A stretch of DNA of 16,034 bases from Pleurotus ostreatus/Saccharomyces cerevisiae fusant (Eukaryota > Opisthokonta). The stretch is taken from positions 1-16,034 of the forward strand of contig JAMQCK010000773.1 in NCBI GenBank assembly GCA_024196135.1. Direction: 5' to 3'. Position 1 is the first letter of the stretch. Each line of letters starts with the position of its first letter. The notes under the pieces were generated by a model. The model saw nothing but the letters and a program-made list of their open reading frames with translations. It was not told where the DNA came from and made no database searches. The translations under genes and the position numbers were made by a program. Below are positions 9,520 to 16,034 of this stretch, one piece after another.

Positions 9520-10311
9520 AGCAGAATGATCATTGACACCATCTATTCGCTGCGGGTCCTCTTATTTGTTGTGTGCCTTCCATTCGTTGCGACTTCTCAC
9601 CGCTGCAAGCTGGAACTCCTCCAAATAACGCCTCGCCATACTGTAAGTTTTGTGCTGGAGTCAATGTTGTCGAGGCTTTCTGTGTGCGTCTCTCTCTTCG
9701 CCTGGTGCTCGCCCAAAGTCTGACGCATCACGCAGTTTCCTGAGTCCAAACATGAGTGCTGCTTCGTGAACCAGTCGCGCGCTAATGATCGGTCTAATGA
9801 GCATTGCTTCACCATTTTCAGTGTCCTCTTTACAGAGGAAGCGCTCATAATTATTTGTTCCCCCCGAATGTTATCCTCGCGTCCGCGGCGTAGGTCTTTG
9901 ATGACATACATGGCTTCGTCCTGCACTTTCCCCCCTCACACCCCTTCGCTCAGCTTTCGCTGAACTTCAAGAATACCCTGGTTGACCGGCCTCTTCTACC
10001 CTTGCTGAACCTTCTTCGGACCTGGCAAGTTACAGGATGGATTTGGCACTGAAGGGTGAGTACGACTTTCGCTGTCTCTCCCTGTATAGCTATGGCTTAC
10101 TGCTCAGTCATCCTGCTCAGTTCTATGTTGTGAAGGGACTAAACGATCAGCTTTGTGGTGTGGGAGCACGAGCTACAACCGTGACCGTGTTTCCGCACTG
10201 ACCTGCTGTTCCTCTCGTGATCGTGCAACTGTACGCCATCATACACAGTCTAGTCGTCTCACTTCCTCTCGCCGTCGGGCACGTCGTCTTCGCTTCCTTG
10301 CAAACCCGAGC

Positions 10312-10413
10312 TTCTCCCCAGTTTCTACCAGGACATTCTCCCCGGTTTCTACCAGGTCCTTCTCCCCCACAATTGCTAGGTCCTTCTCCCCCACATCTGC
10401 TAGGACCTTCTCT
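10312..10413. repeat. 24-bp degenerate tandem repeat, four copies plus part
   Basis: Copies lie at 10312-10335, 10336-10359, 10360-10383 and 10384-10407, with a partial copy to 10413. Each begins TTCTCCCC and ends with a CTACCAGG or GCTAGG motif plus three bases. Copies 1-2 and 3-4 form two subtypes. The period is a multiple of three, so it stays open as an octapeptide repeat: FSPVSTRT-like on the plus strand and GEGPSRCG-like on the minus strand. Confidence 0.85.
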
Positions 10414-10443
10414 GCACTGTGTTTGACACCCATGCCGTCCAGC

Positions 10444-10511
10444 GTACAGCAAGGCGACCTTCATGATGTGCAGAAGGACGTTCCACAATGCGCAGAAGGC
10501 CGCTTCACAAT
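10444..10511. repeat. 22-24-bp degenerate tandem repeat, three copies
   Basis: Units are 10444-10467 (24 bp), 10468-10489 (22 bp) and 10490-10511 (22 bp). The last two are GTGCAGAAGGACGTTCCACA and GCGCAGAAGGCCGCTTCACA followed by AT. The first is more diverged (GTACAGCAAGGCGACCTTCA, then TGAT). The period is not a multiple of three, so this array does not look like a coding repeat. Confidence 0.65.
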
Positions 10512-11196
10512 GCATATTTGGCCTCAAAAGCCCATAATTAGGGCGCGTAGCGGAGGATCCTCGACAGATGAACTTCATGATGCCGTCCTTCTTGCTATAC
10601 TCGTAGCTAGTCCGAGGCTCGGACGCAAGTGAGCGCGGATAGTCGGCGGGTAGGCAGGTGTGTGCAGTGCATCGTGGTTGAGTTGGCGTACAGCTTGACG
10701 GAACTGTGGCATGGTCCTAAACCTAGTACGGGTGTGTCGCCATCGGTGAAGCATCTTGTCCACCCGCTGAGTCTCATGTCGCAAGGCGCTTGGCTGTTGT
10801 TCGTCAGACAAGTCGTATATGTGTACACCGTCGCAGTCTTGTTCTTTCTTTCCGGCCCTCCAATTTTCACTTGGCCTCCCTGCGAAATTGAGAAACGTGC
10901 GCTACCCCAGAAAAACCTCAAAAGCTTCCCCGCAGCCTCGCAGGTCTCCCCGGACTATGCATCACGCGCGTCGGGAGGACCAACGCGCAAGCTTCCATCC
11001 GACCGCACCAGTTGGCCATGGCCATAACTGCATTGAGCGGGAGCGCGTCAGGCAGCCCGATCAGGTCGTTCGCCGGCTTGCCTTCCCCCGCCACATACTG
11101 CAGCTTGTTCCTGCCACCACAGAATGACCCCTTCGCCGCGACCCTGCATATAGTCAGGCGACCAGCACGGCGCGTCGCAGGTGTAATGTTGTGCGG

Positions 11197-11218
11197 GAGC
11201 ACGCGAGCGCGCGTGCTC
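11197..11218. repeat. Perfect inverted repeat upstream of the DUF3602 promoter
   Basis: The arms GAGCACGCG (11197-11205) and CGCGTGCTC (11210-11218) are exact reverse complements around the 4-nt loop AGCG. It lies about 85 bp upstream of the TATA box at 11304, in a CG-rich stretch, so it may be a binding site for a dimeric regulator rather than an RNA structure. Confidence 0.6.
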
Positions 11219-11303
11219 GTGAGCTCTCGACATGACGCGCGCGCCGCCGCGGCGACGCCTCGCTGTACGTGTATGGGGTGCGTGACCAGGCGGGGCCTCC
11301 TCA

Positions 11304-11310
11304 TATAAAG
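11304..11310 (+). promoter_or_regulatory. TATA box of the DUF3602 gene
   Basis: TATAAAG lies within cctcatataaaggcgcgg. A start about 30 nt downstream, near the pyrimidine stretch CGCTCTCTTC, leaves a 5' UTR of about 170 nt with no ATG before the chosen start at 11509, so the first-AUG rule supports the model. Confidence 0.65.
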
Positions 11311-11508
11311 GCGCGGCTAGAGCTTGGCGCGTCGCTCTCTTCATCGACGCGTTTGTCTGCCGGACAACACTTGGAACTTACACAGGGGAACCGCACCGGG
11401 ACTTCTACGCGCCATCCCGTATTCCCCGCACGTCATTCATACTCGGGAGCCTCAAATACCCTTTGCGCGACTTCCATTCCAGCATCAGCATACCCCAGCA
11501 CTCTCACT

Positions 11509-12379
11509 ATGCCCCGCTACACCCCGTCCACAACGTCCAAAACGTCCGGTGGCAGCCCCTCGCAGTCCACCGACTCCATAAACGGTCCACAGCGTTCGCG
11601 CTCGCAGTCCCTCGCCGAGAAGATCCGCCGCGCCTTCACCGGTCGCCCATCGGGTCCAGAGCTTGAGGGGACGCCTGAGGGCTCGTCGTTGCAGACGAAT
11701 GCAGTGGTGGGTTTTTTGTCCCATTTGCCACCATACACCTCACACTCCCTTGTCAATGCATATTGGCCCGCCGATCACTGTTCCCTACCGATCCCTACGC
11801 CCCCTGCCAAGTATCCCTGCTGACCTTACAAACAGCACTCTACGGGGCGAGGTGGCGCAGGGAACATAGGGCCTGCGCGCCCAGCACTGTCGCCAGCGGA
11901 GGCGAGGGAGGAAGAGGAACTGGCCGCGAGGGGCAGACAAAATCGGACAGCGTACTCCACCGGCCGCGGCGGCGCGGGCAACATCGCGCGCCTGGTCGTG
12001 CACCCTTCGAAGGACGACGACGCGACGCTGTGCGATGGGAGGGGGCGGCCCATATACAGGACGCCCGGTGCGAACCCGTCGAGCGCCGCGGAGGAGTTGG
12101 AGGACGCGCTGGTGTACCAGGCGAGGGGGAGGAGGCAGGATAAAGTGAGTTTGGGGTGTGCACCGTCGTACGTGGTGTCCAGCTCGCTATAGCGTGTCCG
12201 TGGCCTATGGGTTGCGTGACGGCTTGCGGACGGTATAGGCCCACAGGATAGACGATGCTGACTCCATCCCCCAGATCTACTCCACAGGACGCGGCGGCGC
12301 CGGCAACATCAGCGCATCGCGGTCGAAGACGCTCGACAGGCCACAAGAGGATGGCGCGAGCTCGTCCGTGACGAGGTAA
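11509..12379 (+). CDS. DUF3602 / Par32-like protein with GRGGAGN repeats
   Basis: Exons 11509-11706, 11836-12144 and 12275-12379 (612 nt, 203 residues) are joined by two phase-0 introns of 129 and 130 nt. The motif STGRGGAGNI occurs three times, at about residues 68-77, 107-116 and 172-181. This repeated glycine-rich motif defines the fungal DUF3602 family. Family knowledge: the yeast member Par32/Amu1 is phosphorylated downstream of TORC1-Npr1 and inhibits ammonium transporters; whether the basidiomycete protein does the same is inference. The N-terminal 60 residues are Ser/Thr-rich and basic (RSRSQSLAEKIRRAFTGR), likely disordered and phosphorylated. The stop TAA sits inside a possible donor (AGGTAAAG), so a further exon cannot be fully excluded. 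Confidence 0.8.
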
Positions 12380-12927
12380 AGGTCGTTCGCCGTTCGTTAT
12401 GCACCCACACTTTGTTGGGTTCCAGAGCCGCCGCACTGTCGGCGCCTCGGAGGATACCTTCTTTGGAACGACGCCCGCTCGTCGTTGTACTATAGTTTCT
12501 TGCATTCATTCTTGTTGTTACTTGCACAATGCATTTCATCTCTCTTCGCGCATTCCGTCCGCTCAGTGCTCTCCGCGCATGCGCCTCACGCTTCGCGCGC
12601 TCGCCACCGCGAACGTGCTTTCACTTCTGTCTGAGCTCACATGCCCGGTCTGGAGATCATCGTGTGCATTCATCTTCTGAGACGCATTCTTCGCCATCGA
12701 AGATGGTTTACAAACGAACGAGCTTGACGCCATCCATAGCGAGACTGACTCACCGCATACCTCGAACTCACCGTGACGAGTTGCGAATGTGGCACGATTT
12801 GCAAGGCGAGGGTATATACACCATAGTGTGTTGAAGTACAAAGCAAGGGTTGCGTTAGATATGCACAATAAATGACATGGGTACAGTGGTTTTAGGGACT
12901 TTCGTCGACAGAGTGGTTGCGAGACCT
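12380..12927. other. Spacer between two convergent genes
   Basis: Both flanking genes point into this stretch, so it should hold two 3' UTRs. Frames of about 90-120 codons have no recognisable content. I see no RNA gene or clear repeat. Confidence 0.5.
12867..12872 (+). terminator. AATAAA polyadenylation-like signal
   Basis: AATAAA reads on the plus strand about 490 nt after the stop of the DUF3602 gene and 56 nt before the end of the convergent gene. If used, the two transcripts would nearly touch or overlap. Fungal poly(A) signals are loose, so this is suggestive only. Confidence 0.3.
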
Positions 12928-15105
12928 TCACGGTTCCCCCGTCGATCGGTGCCGCGCTTTCCTCGCCGGCTTTGCAGATGCAGGTGCAGGGTTCGCAGAG
13001 GGTTTCGTCACAGGATATGCAGCTGCTCGCGGATGTTGTTCGATTGCTCTCGCAGCGGGAGGGTGCACAGTCGCTGATTCCCTTGAGGCATGCACACCCC
13101 CTCTCGCATCTACAGCAGCCGCTGCTGTTCGCGCATCATGGCTAGCCGCGACTGGCCTTCCTCTCAGCGCATGCACACCAGCCGCCGGAGCCGAGCTATA
13201 CGCGCCTGGGACCCTCGTCGCCGACGGCGCAGCCTGAGTTCTCGCGGGCGATGGTGCAGGCTGGGTTCTCGCCGACGTCGGCTGAGTTCTGGGAAGTGAT
13301 GGTGCAGTCTGGGTTCCTGCGACCGTCGGCGGAGGTCGAGCTCTCGCGGGCGACGGTCGAGCTCTCGCAGGCGATAGATTCCTCGCTGGCGACGGCGAAG
13401 GCTGAGTTCTCGCATGCGTCGGCGCGGGCTCGGCAGAAGGGCGCATCACGAGAGAAGGCTCTGGCACGCGTGTCCTGGGCCGCGGGGACGGGGCCGCGGC
13501 TGCAACTGAGTGAGGGTATGCTGTCGCGCCGGACGGAGGATGGGCTGTTGTTGAAGCCCGGCGTAGTGGGGAGGTGACCTTGGGGGTTTGTGGCGCGTAT
13601 GCGGTCGCTCGACTGTGTGCTGTTGCAGGCGGCTTCGTTTCTCGACGCGTTGGTTGAGGAATGGCGACTGGGCGTGAGTGTGGTGGAGCAGCCGCATGCA
13701 GCTGGGAGGAAGCAACCAGATACGCTTGAGAATGAGCATCCGCATGGGAAGTAGCCTCTGGCCTCAGTTGCGAGGTAGGACCCAGCCACATTCCGGTAGC
13801 CGTCGCTGCCTGCGCCAGAGGCATAGTTGACTCGCGCGTAGGCGCTTCTCGTGGTCTCGCTATACTCGCGCGCCTCGCTGCAGCCACCGGTACAGGAGGA
13901 GCTACGGGTACCTCTGCAGGAACGCTCGCTTGTCGAGGCCGAAGACCAGCCGATTTGACTTCTGCAGTTCGACCTGGACGCGGTTCCGGTGTTCGACCAA
14001 GTCGCATGTCTGCAGCTCGGCCCGGTTGGGCTTCTGCACTTCGCCCAGGACGAGGCTCTGGCGTTCGCTGTCTGCTGGTAGACGTCGGGCGTGGTCTTGG
14101 TGCGGTGCCAGAGGGTTGTCGAGCGGAGACGGAAGGCAGGTGAGTCCCCCTCGAGGCCGGTTGACCAGCCGTCAGGGGTTTGCGGGTCGCACTCTCCGTC
14201 GGAGGTGTGCTGTACCTTCGCACAGCAGGACGCGACGTCGGAGCGGCTTCGCCTGAAGGTGGACCGGGAGCCATGGATTTCCGAGAGGCAGCAGGTCCGG
14301 TACGCGGTTGCCTTACGGCACGGTCGACATTCCGAGCCGGAAGAGATGTATGTGGTTCGGCTGGCGCTGCGTTCTTTGGAGTCCTAGAGGTGATGCGTAG
14401 AGGCGGCAGCGTCAGCGAGCGCTTCAAACGCACCCCGGGTCGCTTCGACACAGGCGCCTGGACAGTAGGGTCGCTCTTCTCTGGCAAGAACGCTTCCTCT
14501 GCAGTTCGAACGATAGTAGGGCCATTCGAAGTCATCAGAGGCAGACCTGTAGTCTGGTCATTCGTTGGAAACACGGTCGTCCGTGGTGCACTCTCCGACT
14601 GCGAGCGTGCGCGCCCCATAGGTGGCGGAATCGTCAGCGTAGCTGCCAGCGAGGCATCGTCCGCGAACGCCTCCATCGGCGTCCTAATGACCGTGGGTCC
14701 ACCTCTCGCTTCTCCATTCGAATTCGGCGTATGCCGCCTCGACAGCGCCACCGCGCGCTTCCACGCCGAGCGGAAGGCCTGCTGCAGTCCACTCGGACCA
14801 CTCGGGCGCGCAGCTTTGGGTTCGTTCTCCGCCCACGTGATGGACAGCGACGCGCTGCGGAGGCGGTCCATCAGGCTGCGAACTTTGCTCGAGGAGGCGC
14901 GCGGCTGCTCTTTCGCTGCGGAGGGCGGGCGGGGAAAGCTGATGGTGCTTTCGCTGCGCGTACGGTCATGGTCATAGCTATGGTCATGAGGATGCTTCTT
15001 GAGGATCCGCCTGTGGGTATTTTGTGGGGAGCTGCTATCATGCGCGACGTGTTTAGCGCCGGCTTCGGGAGGCTCTTCGTCCTGGAAGTACGCTGAGATT
15101 GGCAT
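12928..15105 (-). CDS. Large predicted disordered Pro/Ala/Ser/Arg-rich protein
   Basis: A single open frame of 725 residues runs from ATG 15105-15103 to the stop at 12930-12928. I do not recognise a family. Residues 1-130 are charged and His/Ser-rich with a short possible helix (KVRSLMDRLRSASLSITWAE, 74-93, and LQQAFRSAWKRAVALSRR, 107-124). A motif GPT[VI][IV]RTxxEAF occurs twice, at 136-147 and 195-206, each followed by a basic Ser- or Pro-containing stretch (MGRARSQS; RLKRSLTLPPLR). RTPEPRPGR occurs at 347-355 and 371-379. From about 240 to the end it is low-complexity, with SPARARP- and TQPAPSPAR-type imperfect repeats. This resembles fungal scaffold or polarity proteins with many phosphorylation sites; a nuclear or cytoskeletal role is only a guess. 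An alternative start at 15164 with a 56-nt intron (15137-15082) would replace the first eight residues with MARKAIVDE. Long frames on the opposite strand are shadows of the biased composition. Confidence 0.7.
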   Translation of the reverse strand: MPISAYFQDEEPPEAGAKHVAHDSSSPQNTHRRILKKHPHDHSYDHDRTRSESTISFPRPPSAAKEQPRASSSKVRSLMDRLRSASLSITWAENEPKAARPSGPSGLQQAFRSAWKRAVALSRRHTPNSNGEARGGPTVIRTPMEAFADDASLAATLTIPPPMGRARSQSESAPRTTVFPTNDQTTGLPLMTSNGPTIVRTAEEAFLPEKSDPTVQAPVSKRPGVRLKRSLTLPPLRITSRTPKNAAPAEPHTSLPARNVDRAVRQPRTGPAASRKSMAPGPPSGEAAPTSRPAVRRYSTPPTESATRKPLTAGQPASRGTHLPSVSARQPSGTAPRPRPTSTSRQRTPEPRPGRSAEAQPGRAADMRLGRTPEPRPGRTAEVKSAGLRPRQASVPAEVPVAPPVPVAAARRASIARPREAPTRESTMPLAQAATATGMWLGPTSQLRPEATSHADAHSQAYLVASSQLHAAAPPHSRPVAIPQPTRRETKPPATAHSRATAYAPQTPKVTSPLRRASTTAHPPSGATAYPHSVAAAAPSPRPRTRVPEPSLVMRPSAEPAPTHARTQPSPSPARNLSPARARPSPARARPPPTVAGTQTAPSLPRTQPTSARTQPAPSPARTQAAPSATRVPGAYSSAPAAGVHALRGRPVAASHDARTAAAAVDARGGVHASRESATVHPPAARAIEQHPRAAAYPVTKPSANPAPASAKPARKARHRSTGEP

Positions 15106-16021
15106 CGATGATAAGAGGAAAGAGTGCCGAATCTAACCTCGTCTACTATGGCTTTACGCGCCATGGAAGGCAGCTGGTGATGGTGGTCGAAAGAAAGCGG
15201 TGTATAGATTTGGGCTCATGTTGAACTGGCAATCGAAGCATTCAAGTAGCGCGCCACGAGGAACAGCTCTTGTTGTTTGATGATGTAAGGCGCCACCGGC
15301 GATGCATGGTCGCCACGCGATTTGCACGTTGGCTGGACCCACAAAGGTACGCTCAAAGTCCTTCGAACCTCCACGTCCCCTTTACTTGCGAGCGGAAGTC
15401 GTGGAAGTATAGAATATACATATACAGAGCTCAACTAAACTACTACATTGCCGCACTACACCTTCATTGATAGTCTCGGAGGGCTTTCCAAAAATTGGAC
15501 ACTGCGTGCAGTGCCTGTAGGCCGGACAAGTACGCAGCACATAGCTGCATACGCCGCAAAGTAGACATCAGCAGTCGCCGTCCCTCTCTTTGAACGCGAT
15601 ATCGTCTCCATAATGAAGACGAACAAGTCTGCACACGACGCGCCGATGCCGATGACAGGAGCAAAGCCCATCTGAAGTGTACTGTCCAAATAGAGCCCAA
15701 ATGCACCAGCGAGCCGGGCTTCCCTGCATCCCCCCAGCCCGAGCAAGCATGACCTAGCCAGAAGCCTCTTCAAGGTCTGGTCCCAGCCCGCGCTGAGGCA
15801 GAACAAGGAGAAGTCAACGGGCCAAGCCAAGCACGCCCGAAAAGGAGCGATACAAGGAAGCGCAACCCGGCAGTGCGTTTGGGCCCACTTGGGTGGACAA
15901 AGCGCTTCTCGGGCCAAGCTCCTGGTTGCACCCACTGCAGCACCGGCATCGACGAAGTTAATCGTGTAGACAGACCGACCAGGACGAGCCCGGTGTCGCA
16001 TCGTGGGAGAAGATCAAGACG
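15106..16021. other. Spacer upstream of the disordered-protein gene
   Basis: The first few hundred bases should be the promoter and 5' UTR of the minus-strand gene; a weak TATA-like CTATACACC reads on the minus strand near 15200. The rest is occupied only by an orphan minus-strand frame (listed separately) and by the presumed promoter of a rightward gene starting at 16022. Confidence 0.45.
15456..16001 (-). CDS. Orphan 181-codon ORF, uncertain
   Basis: An ATG-started frame of 181 codons runs from 16001 to the stop at 15456 with no recognisable domain. It contains moderately hydrophobic stretches (MGFAPVIGIGASCADLFVFI and DVYFAAYAAMCCVLV) and about ten cysteines. It does not lie opposite a known exon, so composition shadowing does not explain it. 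Against it are its unremarkable codon use and its start, only 20 bp from a divergent plus-strand ATG. Confidence 0.25.
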   Translation of the reverse strand: MRHRARPGRSVYTINFVDAGAAVGATRSLAREALCPPKWAQTHCRVALPCIAPFRACLAWPVDFSLFCLSAGWDQTLKRLLARSCLLGLGGCREARLAGAFGLYLDSTLQMGFAPVIGIGASCADLFVFIMETISRSKRGTATADVYFAAYAAMCCVLVRPTGTARSVQFLESPPRLSMKV

Positions 16022-16034
16022 ATGGCCGATGTCT
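16022..16034 (+). CDS. Possible first codons of a gene cut by the window edge
   Basis: An ATG in good context (A at -3, G at +4; agacgATGG) opens the frame MADV and runs off the right edge. Thirteen bases cannot identify a product. The pyrimidine- and GC-mixed region before it is compatible with a promoter. Confidence 0.3.

Larger units (their letters stand above)
9520..11303. other. 1.8-kb stretch with no recognisable gene
   Basis: This should include the 3' UTR of NDUFS5 and the distal promoter of the DUF3602 gene, but most of it is unexplained. Frames of 54 to 143 codons exist on both strands (for example minus 9911-9597, plus 10037-10201, minus 10578-10147), none with a recognisable domain. 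It contains two neighbouring short tandem arrays (10312-10413, 10444-10511) and a perfect 9-bp hairpin (11197-11218). I see no tRNA, transposase or long terminal repeat. Confidence 0.5.

Noticed and set aside
10217..10426. Signal-peptide-like frame with proline-rich tail (SLPLAVGHVVFA, then SPRFLPG repeats)
   Set aside because: It starts with GTG, which is not a normal eukaryotic start. I found no acceptor that would join it to an upstream ATG exon.
10312..10511. Repeat arrays considered as a CRISPR array
   Set aside because: The units are contiguous, diverged and without unique spacers, and the DNA is a eukaryotic nuclear genome.
11018..11308. 96-codon plus-strand frame starting MAITALSG
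   Set aside because: It runs through the hairpin and up to the TATA box of the DUF3602 gene and has no recognisable content.
14180..14977. 265-codon plus-strand frame
   Set aside because: It lies entirely opposite the biased Pro/Ala/Ser/Arg-rich minus-strand gene and has no domain of its own.
15355..15385. TTCGAA within GGTTCGAAGG, resembling a tRNA T-loop
   Set aside because: The flanking bases cannot form the T-stem, and no A or B box or acceptor stem is found.

Overview
The window looks like ordinary gene-dense nuclear DNA of a filamentous basidiomycete (Agaricomycetes, probably a wood- or litter-associated lineage; the order cannot be fixed from sequence alone). The evidence is GC-rich coding sequence, many short GT-AG introns (mostly 47-61 nt), very small exons, short intergenic spacers, and the protein families present. 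There is no sign of a prokaryotic operon, CRISPR array, virus or intact transposon. All gene models were assembled by hand from splice signals and frame continuity. The summed coding length of every model is an exact multiple of three.

Layout from left to right: an unassigned leader (1-789); an F-box protein with a beta-propeller-like C-terminal half (790-2351, +, 4 exons); a secreted heme peroxidase with an extra C-terminal domain (2810-4829, +, 9 exons); convergent to it, a saccharopine-dehydrogenase-like oxidoreductase (6859-5067, -, 8 exons) with a likely spliced 5' leader starting near 7270; a Get5/Mdy2-type ubiquitin-like protein (8801-7677, -, 2 exons); divergent from it across 184 bp, the complex I CHCH subunit NDUFS5 (8986-9519, +, 5 exons, the first only 6 nt); a 1.8-kb stretch without a recognisable gene but with two adjacent short tandem-repeat arrays and a perfect hairpin; a TATA-driven DUF3602/Par32-like protein (11509-12379, +, 3 exons); convergent to it, a 725-residue predicted disordered Pro/Ala/Ser/Arg-rich protein (15105-12928, -); and a final spacer ending in what may be the first codons of another gene (16022, +).

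The genes do not form one pathway. The one pairing with a plausible functional meaning is GET5/NDUFS5. They share a short bidirectional promoter with an inverted CCAAT box and a 10-bp direct repeat spaced 32 bp. I found no clear case for a wholly new multi-gene system. The most checkable novelties are the shared promoter, the 6-nt start exon, the leader intron with a latent N-terminal extension, the undescribed peroxidase C-terminal domain, the repeat/intron arrangement of the DUF3602 gene, and two orphan ORFs in otherwise gene-free DNA.
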